A DNA stretch of 64,000 nt from GCA-002713455 sp964428745 (lineage in GTDB: Bacteria; Fidelibacterota; Marinisomatia; Marinisomatales; TCS55). This document shows, piece by piece, positions 16,506-24,537 of this stretch. The DNA lies in NCBI GenBank assembly GCA_964428745.1, contig CAYRYZ010000004.1, forward strand, positions 1 through 64,000, written 5' to 3'. A program made the position numbers and the translations under genes. A model generated the notes under the pieces. That model worked only from the letters and a program-made list of their open reading frames with translations, searched no databases and was not told the DNA's origin. How positions within the stretch are numbered: the stretch's first letter is position 1; every line of letters begins with the position of its first letter.

Positions 16506-17972
16506 GGAGTATATGCCAATATGTATCGAGGGAAACTTTGGACAAAAAGGCAATTTTCAGGTTTTGGTACACCTGAAGAGACTAACTCTCGTTACCATTC
16601 ATTATTGCAAAAAGGCCTTACAGGTCTCTCAGTGGCCTATGATATGCCCACGCTTATGGGCTATGATCCCGACCATCCATGGTCTGAGGGAGAAGTTGGA
16701 AAATGTGGGGTATCAGTATCATCTATTAAAGATATGGAACAATTATTTAAGGATATTGATTTAGGAAAAATCTCTGTTTCACAAACTATTAATGGACCAT
16801 CAGTAATTTTGTTGGCGTTCTATATTGCTGTAGCTGAGAATCAAGGCGTACCATTGAAAAACTTAACAGGAACTTTGCAAAATGATATTCTAAAAGAATT
16901 TATTGCTCAAAAAGAATGGATTTTTCCACCTGAGCCATCAATGAGAGTAATTACAGATATGATGAAATTTTGTACAGAAAATATGCCAAAATATAATACA
17001 ATTTCTATTTCGGGATATCATATCAGAGAAGCAGGCTCAACAGCGGCTCAAGAATTAGCTTTTACATTGGCAAATGGTTTTACATATGTAGAGTATGCCA
17101 TGGCAGCGGGTATTGATATAGATGCTTTTGCGCCTCGTCTTTCATATTTTTTTAATTCCCATATGGATTTCTTTGAAGAAATAGCTAAGTATCGTGCAGC
17201 ACGACGGATTTGGGCGTTTCGAATGAAAAATAAATATGGAGCAAAAGATCCACGTTCTTGGAAGTTAAGATTTCATGCACAAACAGCTGGATGTTCCCTT
17301 ACAGCTCAACAACCTGAGAATAATATTGCCAGGACTGGATTCCAAGCGCTAGCTGCTGTCCTTGGAGGGACTCAATCTCTTCATACAAACTCAATGGATG
17401 AAACTCTAGCCTTGCCATCAGAAAAGGCTGCTGAAATTGCGCTTAGAACTCAACAATTGATTGCCTTTGAAACAGGTGTGGCAAATGTTTCAGATCCGCT
17501 TGGTGGCTCGTGGTTTGTTGAGTCTTTAACTAATAAAATTGAATCTAAAGCTGAGAAATATTTTCAAGAAATCGAAGATTTAGGTGGCGTAATTCCTGCA
17601 ATTGAAAAAGGGTATTTTCAACGAGAAATTGCTCGGTCTGCTTCAGAATATCAACAAAAAATAGACAAGAAAGAATTCATCCACGTGGGTGTTAATGAAT
17701 TTGTCCAAGAAGATGAAGAAGTAGATATTCCAATATTAGAGATTGGTAATGATGCTGAAAAGCTTCAGAGAGATAAATTAATTAAATTAAGAGCTAGTAG
17801 AGATGAAAATGCTGTCCAGAAGGCTTTAAATCAAATAAGTGAATCATGTAAAAATGATAATAATATCATGCAGCCAATTATTGATGCAGCAAAACAATTA
17901 GCAACGATGGGTGAAATTGTTATTGCAATGAAAGCAGAATTCGGCGAATGGCAGGAAACTGCAGTTTTTTAG
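16506..17972 (+). CDS. mcmA1: Methylmalonyl-CoA mutase large (catalytic) subunit, 5' end missing
   Basis: This is the B12-dependent isomerase that interconverts (R)-methylmalonyl-CoA and succinyl-CoA. The 488 visible residues start at GVYANMYRGKLW and contain GLSVAYDMPTLMGYD, NGPSVILLAFY, SISGYHIREAGSTAAQE, FRAARRIWA, FHAQTAGCSLTAQQP and GGTQSLHTNSMDE. It ends at GEWQETAVF without a cobalamin-binding (DxHxxG) domain. That is the separate-subunit layout, so the B12-binding small subunit must be encoded elsewhere. The start codon and perhaps 60 residues lie in the gap. Confidence 0.92.
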   Translation, partial: GVYANMYRGKLWTKRQFSGFGTPEETNSRYHSLLQKGLTGLSVAYDMPTLMGYDPDHPWSEGEVGKCGVSVSSIKDMEQLFKDIDLGKISVSQTINGPSVILLAFYIAVAENQGVPLKNLTGTLQNDILKEFIAQKEWIFPPEPSMRVITDMMKFCTENMPKYNTISISGYHIREAGSTAAQELAFTLANGFTYVEYAMAAGIDIDAFAPRLSYFFNSHMDFFEEIAKYRAARRIWAFRMKNKYGAKDPRSWKLRFHAQTAGCSLTAQQPENNIARTGFQALAAVLGGTQSLHTNSMDETLALPSEKAAEIALRTQQLIAFETGVANVSDPLGGSWFVESLTNKIESKAEKYFQEIEDLGGVIPAIEKGYFQREIARSASEYQQKIDKKEFIHVGVNEFVQEDEEVDIPILEIGNDAEKLQRDKLIKLRASRDENAVQKALNQISESCKNDNNIMQPIIDAAKQLATMGEIVIAMKAEFGEWQETAVF

Positions 17973-17994
17973 TTTAAATAGTGTAAGAGGTTTT

Positions 17995-18426
17995 ATGAAA
18001 AAAAATAAATTTACATTGTTAATTATTGGTGTTGTTACTGTCACCGGCTTTTGGATTAGTTGGGTATCTTATAATCCAGCAGATGAAAAAGCAATGGCAA
18101 CATTTATTTCCGTCAATGAATTAATAAATAATAATATCAGTAAACGAATTAAACTGGGAGGTTTAGTTAAGGATGGTTCCATCCTCATTTCTGAAGCAAA
18201 CCAACTAGATTGCAATTTTATTCTAAAAGAAGGTTCATCGGAATTATATGTTAAATACGATAGAACACGCCCAGATCTTTTTAAAGATGGCTCAGAAGTC
18301 ATTGTTACAGGTCAATATACGGATGGAGTATTTTATGCTGATGAACTTCAAACTAAATGTGCATCACGTTATGAGGGTGACCTAAGAAATGAGAGCAGTT
18401 ATAATTTAATTGAAGTTGATCAATGA
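17995..18426 (+). CDS. ccmE: Cytochrome c maturation heme chaperone CcmE (CxxxY type)
   Basis: CcmE carries heme covalently in the periplasm and passes it to CcmF. The 143-aa protein has one N-terminal anchor helix (residues about 6-24) and an OB-fold domain (KRIKLGGLVKDGSI, LYVKYDRTRPDLFKDG, VIVTGQY). The heme-attachment site reads Cys122-A-S-R-Tyr126 in place of the common His-x-x-x-Tyr. Such CxxxY CcmE proteins are known from archaea and some deltaproteobacteria (system I*). It is the first gene of the ccm cluster; its stop overlaps ccmF (ATGA). Confidence 0.92.
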   Translation: MKKNKFTLLIIGVVTVTGFWISWVSYNPADEKAMATFISVNELINNNISKRIKLGGLVKDGSILISEANQLDCNFILKEGSSELYVKYDRTRPDLFKDGSEVIVTGQYTDGVFYADELQTKCASRYEGDLRNESSYNLIEVDQ

Positions 18427-20387
18427 CCCCTGTTGCCGGCAGTGTATCTCTATCCCTAGCTTTTGGTTTTGGTCTAATTGCTGTTTTAACATTATTTATT
18501 TATACTAAAAATCAGGATCAACGATTATTTTTTGCGGGCCAAAGATTAGCCCTAGGAGTTTCATTTTTTGTTTTTCTTGCAACCTTCATTTTAAGCTACC
18601 AGCTTATTATTAGTAATTTTAATATTGATTATGTGGCTCGATATACGAGTATTGAAACCCCTACTATTTATAAAATTTCTGCTCTTTGGGCAGGGCAATC
18701 TGGATCTTTATTATTTTGGCTATTTATTCTTTCCATCTTTTCAACTATCACAATTCTTCAGAATCAGCAAAAGCATTATGGTCTTATACCTTGGGTGATT
18801 ATTTCATTAACGATTACCCAGATCTTCTTTTTGATTCTAACTAATTATGTAACAAATCCTTTTAAACCCACCGAGGCAGATTTTATTGTGGCAAATGGTA
18901 ATGGCTTAAATCCCTTACTCCAAAACATCACTATGGCGATACATCCACCAACTCTTTATCTAGGTTATGTTGGTTTCTCAGTACCATTTGCATTTGCTCT
19001 TTCTGCTTTAATAAATCGTGATACAAGCCCATTATGGATTCAAAGTATTCGCCGATGGACCTTAGTTGCTTGGCTATTTTTAAGTATGGGAATCATTTTA
19101 GGTGGATGGTGGGCATATCGAGAATTAGGTTGGGGAGGTTACTGGGCCTGGGATCCAGTTGAGAATGCAAGCTTAATGCCATGGTTAACTGCAACTGCAT
19201 TTATTCATTCAATTATTATTCAAGAGAAAAAAGATATGTTACGACTCTGGAATATGGTTTTAATTATATTAACATTTGCACTTTGCATTTTTGGTACATT
19301 TTTAACACGATCTGGAGTAATGAGTTCAGTGCATTCATTTACTGCATCGTCACTCGGCCCAATCTTTTTATCATTTGTTTTTTTTATTCTGATAGCTTCT
19401 TTTGGTATCATGTATAGTAGGTTAGATGACTTAAAATCTCCAAAGAAAATTGAGTCGTTTACTTCACGTGAGAGTGGATTCCTTTTTAATAATATGATTT
19501 TTGTCGTATTATGTTTTGCAGTCTTTTGGGGGACTTTGTTTCCTGCAATATCTGAAGCAGTCAGGGGTTATAAAATTACAGTTGGCGCCCCGTTTTTTAA
19601 TCAAATTAATACCCCAATAGGTCTAATTCTATTAGGATTAACTGGTATTGGACCTCTCCTTGCTTGGCGTAAAACTGGGTCAAAAAATCTCATTAGAAAA
19701 TTTACTCTCCCTATTATCATATGTTTTATTTCAATTATTTTATTTTTATTGATTGGATATAAAGGATATGTAGTGATTTCATTTAGTTTGTGTGTTTTTG
19801 TAACTACAGCAATTTTATCAGAATTCTATCTTGGAATTCGTGTAAGAAAAAATAAGTTCAATGAGTCATTACATAGTGCTTTAATTAATATGATTAGTAA
19901 GAATCGCTCTCGATATGGTGGATATATAGTTCATTTGGGTATAGTTTTTATGTTTGTTGGTTTTACGGGACATGCTTTTGATAGAGAAAAAGAATTCAGC
20001 TTGCAAATTGGTCAAGTTGAGCATCTTGCAGGTTACGAATTTGAACTTTTGGACCTTTCAGAATCTGAACGTCCTAATCATTATGCATGGATAAGCAAAC
20101 TTAGGGTAACAGACTACCAAGGTCAATTCGTAACAAATCTTTATCCTGAAAAAAGAGTGTATTTTCACAATAACCCAGATGTTAATCGTAGGCAGCCTCA
20201 TAGTGAATTAGATATTTATTCAACACTTAATAAGGATATATATTCAATATTCTCTTCAATAGATAATCAAAAACAAATCGCGTTTCTTAAAATAATGATC
20301 AATCCATTAGTAAGATGGGTTTGGATAGGCGGATATATTTTGGTATTTGGAACTTTAATAGCTCTTTGGCCAAGGAAAGAAGAATAA
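18423..20387 (+). CDS. ccmF: Cytochrome c heme lyase subunit CcmF
   Basis: This polytopic 654-aa protein attaches heme to apocytochrome c. The tryptophan-rich WWD domain is clear in GWGGYWAWDPVENASLMPWL, flanked by conserved histidines (AIHPPTLYLGYVG and GGYIVHLGIVF). TRSGVMSSVHSF is also typical. The C-terminal periplasmic domain (residues about 530-625) is followed by a last helix. Its stop overlaps the next small gene by one base. Confidence 0.96.
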   Translation: MTPVAGSVSLSLAFGFGLIAVLTLFIYTKNQDQRLFFAGQRLALGVSFFVFLATFILSYQLIISNFNIDYVARYTSIETPTIYKISALWAGQSGSLLFWLFILSIFSTITILQNQQKHYGLIPWVIISLTITQIFFLILTNYVTNPFKPTEADFIVANGNGLNPLLQNITMAIHPPTLYLGYVGFSVPFAFALSALINRDTSPLWIQSIRRWTLVAWLFLSMGIILGGWWAYRELGWGGYWAWDPVENASLMPWLTATAFIHSIIIQEKKDMLRLWNMVLIILTFALCIFGTFLTRSGVMSSVHSFTASSLGPIFLSFVFFILIASFGIMYSRLDDLKSPKKIESFTSRESGFLFNNMIFVVLCFAVFWGTLFPAISEAVRGYKITVGAPFFNQINTPIGLILLGLTGIGPLLAWRKTGSKNLIRKFTLPIIICFISIILFLLIGYKGYVVISFSLCVFVTTAILSEFYLGIRVRKNKFNESLHSALINMISKNRSRYGGYIVHLGIVFMFVGFTGHAFDREKEFSLQIGQVEHLAGYEFELLDLSESERPNHYAWISKLRVTDYQGQFVTNLYPEKRVYFHNNPDVNRRQPHSELDIYSTLNKDIYSIFSSIDNQKQIAFLKIMINPLVRWVWIGGYILVFGTLIALWPRKEE

Positions 20388-20662
20388 TGGAAATATTAAG
20401 AGACTATGGTCTGATATTTATTTCTTTTGCCCTATCTATTATATATGTAATTGAACCATTATTCATGTCAAAATTGGTTGATACTTATGATAGTGAGGAG
20501 CATAAGTCTTTAAATAGAAAAAAAATAATGTTGTATCGTCAGATTAAAGAACTTGAGATGGAATTTGATATTGGAAATATTAATAATAAAGATTTTACTA
20601 AAATGAGAATTGAGCTTAAAAAGGAAGTCTCCGAAATAATTGCTCAACTTAAATCAAAGTAG
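20387..20662 (+). CDS. Small CcmI-like membrane/coiled-coil protein
   Basis: This 91-aa protein has one N-terminal helix (GLIFISFALSIIYVIEPLF) and a charged helical tail: QIKELEMEFDIGNINNKDF, then a Lys/Glu-rich repeat. The layout of one helix plus a coiled coil with a D-x-x-x-G-x-I-x-x-x-D/E-F pattern is that of the N-terminal part of CcmI-type proteins, which hold apocytochromes. No cysteine pair or TPR region is present, so it is not CcmH and is much shorter than full CcmI. Position between ccmF and ccmA supports a role in cytochrome c maturation. Confidence 0.6.
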   Translation: MEILRDYGLIFISFALSIIYVIEPLFMSKLVDTYDSEEHKSLNRKKIMLYRQIKELEMEFDIGNINNKDFTKMRIELKKEVSEIIAQLKSK

Positions 20663-21291
20663 TGCTCTCGGTACAAAATATCTCCAAAGCGTTTAATCGC
20701 AAAAAAATATTGAAGAATATATCATTCTCACAAAAAGAGGGTGAATCTATTGTTTTTATGGGTAGGAATGGTGCAGGGAAATCTACTCTATTTAGGATTA
20801 TCGCCCGCTTAATGACCTATGATAATGGTTCAATTATCTTTCAAGGAAAAAACCTATTAAAGGTAAAGCCTATCCATAGTAGTAAATTATTTTATTTAGG
20901 TCACTCTCCAGGTATGTATCATCCTTTCTCTGCAATAGAAAACTTAAACTTTTTACTTAGTCTTAGAAAGATTTACAAGGATCAATCAGAAATACTTGAT
21001 GTTTTAGACCAATTTGGATTAATGGAATCCGCTAACGAGCCTATTGGAGTTTATTCAGAAGGTATGCTTCAAAGATTAAAAATTGTATGTGCTCAATTAA
21101 TGGATTGGGATATGATTTTGATAGATGAACCATTTTCTAATTTAGATAAAGATGGTTTAGATCTAGTGCAAAAACAGATATCCTTTTGGAAAAGTCAGAA
21201 TAAAACTATTTCAATGATACTCCATAACAAAAATCATGCTGAAAATTTTTGTGATAGAATCTTAACGCTTGAATCTGGAATTATTAAATAA
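20662..21291 (+). CDS. ccmA: Heme exporter ATP-binding protein CcmA
   Basis: This is the ABC ATPase of the CcmAB(CD) complex, which powers release of holo-CcmE. The 209-aa protein shows Walker A GRNGAGKST, signature YSEGMLQRLK (a variant of LSGGQ as in other CcmA), Walker B MILIDEPFSNLD and the switch His in LHNKNHAE. Translation starts at GTG 20662, directly overlapping the preceding TAG stop. Only six bases separate it from ccmB. Confidence 0.9.
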   Translation: MLSVQNISKAFNRKKILKNISFSQKEGESIVFMGRNGAGKSTLFRIIARLMTYDNGSIIFQGKNLLKVKPIHSSKLFYLGHSPGMYHPFSAIENLNFLLSLRKIYKDQSEILDVLDQFGLMESANEPIGVYSEGMLQRLKIVCAQLMDWDMILIDEPFSNLDKDGLDLVQKQISFWKSQNKTISMILHNKNHAENFCDRILTLESGIIK

Positions 21292-21296
21292 ATCTG

Positions 21297-21959
21297 ATGT
21301 TTTTAGTATTATTAAAAAAAGAGCTATTTATTGAGCTACGATCAAAAGAATTAATCTTATCAATGGTGGTTTTTGGGATTGCTATTGTATTAGCATTTTC
21401 ATTTTCATCTAATTTATCTAGGGCAGTGGTAATTAACTATGCATCTGGAATGTTTTGGATAACAGTTCTATTTGTTTCCGCATTAGGAGTTCATCGTTCA
21501 TTTGCTTATGAAAAAGAGTATGATGCATTTTCGATGCTTGTTACAGCTCCAATTGATCGAGGTTTAATCTTTTTGGCAAAATGGGTGAGTGGATTTATTT
21601 ATCTTACACTAATGGAAATATTAATTATTTTTCCATTTTTCAAATTTTTAATGATAGACTACCCTTCAAATATATTAATAGCTATCAGTACAACTTTGTT
21701 TATTAATTTAGGAATTATGGCTGTGGCTAATTTAGTATCTGGAATAGCAATGAGATCGAATCTAAGTGAAATATTACTACCCATATTGTTTTTCCCATTA
21801 GTATCACCTATTATAATTGCTGCAACAAAAATTTCTACATCAGTTATGTTAAATGATTCATATGTGCTATGGGAAATATGGGTATTAATTGTTGGATCGA
21901 TTATTATAATTTCAGGGCTTGCTGGATATGTTTTATTTGATTATTTAGTAGAAGAATAA
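21297..21959 (+). CDS. ccmB: Heme exporter membrane subunit CcmB
   Basis: This 220-aa protein with six predicted helices is the membrane partner of CcmA. CcmB family sequences include the N-terminal LKKELFIELRSKE, SGMFWITVLFVSALGVHRSF, the cytoplasmic EKEYDAFSMLVTAPIDRG loop, and LLPILFFPLVSPIIIAATK. It overlaps ccmC by one base (TAATG). Confidence 0.93.
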   Translation: MFLVLLKKELFIELRSKELILSMVVFGIAIVLAFSFSSNLSRAVVINYASGMFWITVLFVSALGVHRSFAYEKEYDAFSMLVTAPIDRGLIFLAKWVSGFIYLTLMEILIIFPFFKFLMIDYPSNILIAISTTLFINLGIMAVANLVSGIAMRSNLSEILLPILFFPLVSPIIIAATKISTSVMLNDSYVLWEIWVLIVGSIIIISGLAGYVLFDYLVEE

Positions 21960-22630
21960 TGACTAATTACTTTCAAAAGAAAAATAACCAATGGTCCATT
22001 TTGGTTATAATTATTTTATCTATTATTAATATACTTAACATTGTATATAATACACCCATGGTGCCAGATCAACATTGGGCACAGAAAATATTTTATGTGC
22101 ATGTCCCCTCGGCTTGGGTAGGTTTCCTCTCGTATTTCATAGTTATGATATCTGGTTTTATGTATTTAACTAGTCGTGATAATAAATGGGATAATATTGG
22201 ACTTGCAGCTTCTGAAATTGGAACATTTTTTATGGCATTAGTATTGATTACAGGTCCTATATGGGCTACTCCCATTTGGGGTCAACCTTGGGTATGGGAG
22301 CCTCGTTTGGTAACAACATTAATCCTATTCCTTATTTACATCGGTTATTTTATGATAAGGGCATATGGAGGTTATATAGAAAGAATGAAACGTAATGCTG
22401 CTGCTTTAGGTATTGTAGCTTTTATAAATGTACCAATTATCTTTTTGTCGGTGCAGTTTTGGTCGCCAGAGATCCAATCTCATCCGCAAGTCGAAATGGC
22501 TGAACAACCATCAGAAATACTATCTCCATTTATTTTTTCACTCATTGTCTTTACAATGCTTTATACAGTAATGATCCGATATCGAGTTTATGTGATACAT
22601 CTCAACAATGGTATGAATGAAGATGTATAA
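21959..22630 (+). CDS. ccmC: Heme handling protein CcmC
   Basis: CcmC loads heme on CcmE. The 223-aa, six-helix protein has conserved histidine-bearing FYVHVPSAWVGF and the tryptophan-rich periplasmic segment IWGQPWVWEPRLVTTLILF. The usual Asp after the W-x-W is Glu here (WVWEPR), a conservative change. PSEILSPF and the last helix complete the family pattern. It overlaps the short ccmD by a few bases. Confidence 0.93.
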   Translation: MTNYFQKKNNQWSILVIIILSIINILNIVYNTPMVPDQHWAQKIFYVHVPSAWVGFLSYFIVMISGFMYLTSRDNKWDNIGLAASEIGTFFMALVLITGPIWATPIWGQPWVWEPRLVTTLILFLIYIGYFMIRAYGGYIERMKRNAAALGIVAFINVPIIFLSVQFWSPEIQSHPQVEMAEQPSEILSPFIFSLIVFTMLYTVMIRYRVYVIHLNNGMNEDV

Positions 22631-22760
22631 CTTCTTTGGCTATTTTATTTCGGTTTATGTGATTGTTTTTGGATTAATTATTTTATGGTTTATTATTCAA
22701 TTTCGATCTGAAAATAGATTTTTATTAAAAAAATATGATAATGATAAAGGGATGAATTAA
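22623..22760 (+). CDS. ccmD: CcmD-like small membrane protein
   Basis: This short frame encodes 45 aa. It begins MYNFFGYFISVYVIVFGLI, a single membrane helix with the aromatic-rich start typical of CcmD, and ends in a charged tail (RSENRFLLKKYDNDKGMN). CcmD stabilises CcmABC and aids release of holo-CcmE. Position right after ccmC, with an 8-base overlap, is the normal place for ccmD. An in-frame ATG at 22617 would add two residues. Confidence 0.75.
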   Translation: MYNFFGYFISVYVIVFGLIILWFIIQFRSENRFLLKKYDNDKGMN

Positions 22761-23836
22761 TGAGTAATCGTAAAATTATACATGTAGTGGGTACTGGTAC
22801 TATTGGGGAACCATTAATAGGTTTATTATGTGATTATAGGGAGCAGTTAGGTATCGATGAAATTAGTTTCAATAAAAATTCAGCACTTCGCAGTGATCGC
22901 TCAAAAGTAATGAGTTTATTAAAGCGTGGTGCAAATCTAGCTGTAAATGAAGATAAAGTAGATGATTTTAAAAAGCTAGGTATGGATCCAAAATTAGAAA
23001 GTAAAGATGCTATTTCTAGAGCAACAGCTGTAATTGACTGCACACCATCCGGAGTTGGTCATAAAAACAAAGAATTATATTATCAGCAATTTTCCAATAA
23101 AGTTAATGGATTTATGGCTCAGGGTAGTGAAGATGGTTTTGGAGTAAAGTACGCTAGAAACATTAATGATTCGGTAATAAAAGACGATGATAATTGTCAA
23201 TTTATTCAAGTTGTATCTTGCAATACGCATAATATTGCATGTATTACTAATACCCTTGCTATTGATGGTTTTGGGCCAGAAAACCTACAAGAAGGACGTT
23301 TCGTTTGTGTTAGACGAGCGAATGACACGAGCCAAAGTAGTGGCTATATAGCGGCTCCTTCCGTAGGAAAACACTCTGATGAAAATTTCGGATCTCATCA
23401 TGCGAAAGATGCGTCAGAATTATTTGCGACTCTAGGTTATGAATTGAATTTGTTTTCTTCAGCAATGAAAATAAATAGTCAATATATGCATGTACTTTGG
23501 TTTGCTATAAAAACAGAAGAGCCTACTAGTCGTAATGAAGTGATTGAGAAATTAGAGGCTAATAAACTAGTAGCTACTACAACTAAAGATATGACATCAA
23601 CTGTATTTTCATTCGGTAGAGATCATGGTCATTTTGGGAGAATTTTAAATCAGACGGTTGTTGTTGAGCAATCAATACATGTAAAAAATAAGCATGAAAT
23701 ATATGGTTTCTGTTTCACGCCTCAAGATGGTAACTCAATCCTCAGTAGTATTTCTGCTGCTGAAAGATTTTTATATCCTCATTCTTATGAAGATAAGATA
23801 TCATGTCTCGATGAACTCTTTTTCAACGAAATTTGA
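22760..23836 (+). CDS. Type II (archaeal-like) glyceraldehyde-3-phosphate dehydrogenase
   Basis: This 358-aa dehydrogenase has an N-terminal Rossmann fold (GTGTIGEPLIG), the segment CTPSGVGHKNKELYYQQ, the catalytic cysteine in VVSCNTHNIACI, SHHAKD, and a late SIHVKNKHEIYGF segment. All of these correspond in order to blocks of the type II, archaeal GAPDH family rather than to the common bacterial GapA. It should oxidise glyceraldehyde 3-phosphate with NAD(P). The residue after the SCNT motif is His, where the archaeal enzymes usually have Thr-Gly. It begins overlapping the ccmD stop. Substrate and direction cannot be read from sequence. Confidence 0.75.
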   Translation: MSNRKIIHVVGTGTIGEPLIGLLCDYREQLGIDEISFNKNSALRSDRSKVMSLLKRGANLAVNEDKVDDFKKLGMDPKLESKDAISRATAVIDCTPSGVGHKNKELYYQQFSNKVNGFMAQGSEDGFGVKYARNINDSVIKDDDNCQFIQVVSCNTHNIACITNTLAIDGFGPENLQEGRFVCVRRANDTSQSSGYIAAPSVGKHSDENFGSHHAKDASELFATLGYELNLFSSAMKINSQYMHVLWFAIKTEEPTSRNEVIEKLEANKLVATTTKDMTSTVFSFGRDHGHFGRILNQTVVVEQSIHVKNKHEIYGFCFTPQDGNSILSSISAAERFLYPHSYEDKISCLDELFFNEI

Positions 23837-24480
23837 AGTTATCGATTAAAACAATTGTTACTGGGCCTTTCCAAGAAAATACATACCTTTTAATTGATAA
23901 GTTATCTGATAAGTGTATATTGCTTGACCCTGGCGATGAAGGGCAGAAAATTATTAATTATATAAATGAAAACGATTTGATACCGATTGCTATAATTAAT
24001 ACTCATGCACACTTAGATCATATTGGTGCTATAGCAGAAATCAAAGAAAAATACTCGATTCCTTTTTATTTGCATGTTGATGAAAAGCCTATTTTAGATT
24101 CTTTTCCCATTGCATGTAGAATGTATGGAATTAAAAAAGGAAATTCACCGTCTGTTGACAAATGGATTAATTCAAGCGGCGATTTAGTAATCGGTCCATT
24201 TAAATTATCCATCATTGAAACTCCCGGTCATACCCCTGGTGGTTGTAGTTATCTAATTAATAATGTTATTTTTGTAGGAGATACCTTATTCAAAGGATCT
24301 ATTGGAAGAACGGATTTACCTGGTGGAGACAGGAAAGTCCTTGATGAATCTTTAATAAAATTAATGAAAACTTTAAGTCCAAAGACTACAGTATACTCGG
24401 GGCATGGACCATTAACATCCATTAGTACTGAGAAAACAAATAATCCATTTTTGATTCCATTGCAAAATCAATTAGGTTAA
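23833..24480 (+). CDS. MBL-fold metallo-hydrolase (glyoxalase II-like)
   Basis: This 215-aa metallo-beta-lactamase fold protein has the dinuclear metal motif THAHLDHIG, a downstream metal His in ETPGHTPGG, the bridging Asp in VFVGDTLF, and a last His in VYSGHGPLTS. This is the compact YcbL/GloB-like subgroup, probably a thioester hydrolase. Translation appears to start at TTG 23833, overlapping the GAPDH stop. No partner in the window defines the substrate. Confidence 0.82.
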   Translation: MKLSIKTIVTGPFQENTYLLIDKLSDKCILLDPGDEGQKIINYINENDLIPIAIINTHAHLDHIGAIAEIKEKYSIPFYLHVDEKPILDSFPIACRMYGIKKGNSPSVDKWINSSGDLVIGPFKLSIIETPGHTPGGCSYLINNVIFVGDTLFKGSIGRTDLPGGDRKVLDESLIKLMKTLSPKTTVYSGHGPLTSISTEKTNNPFLIPLQNQLG

Positions 24481-24537
24481 CTTTTTATTTATTAATTGGA
24501 ATTATTGGGTGTTTTAATTTTTAAATTCTGATGTAGT

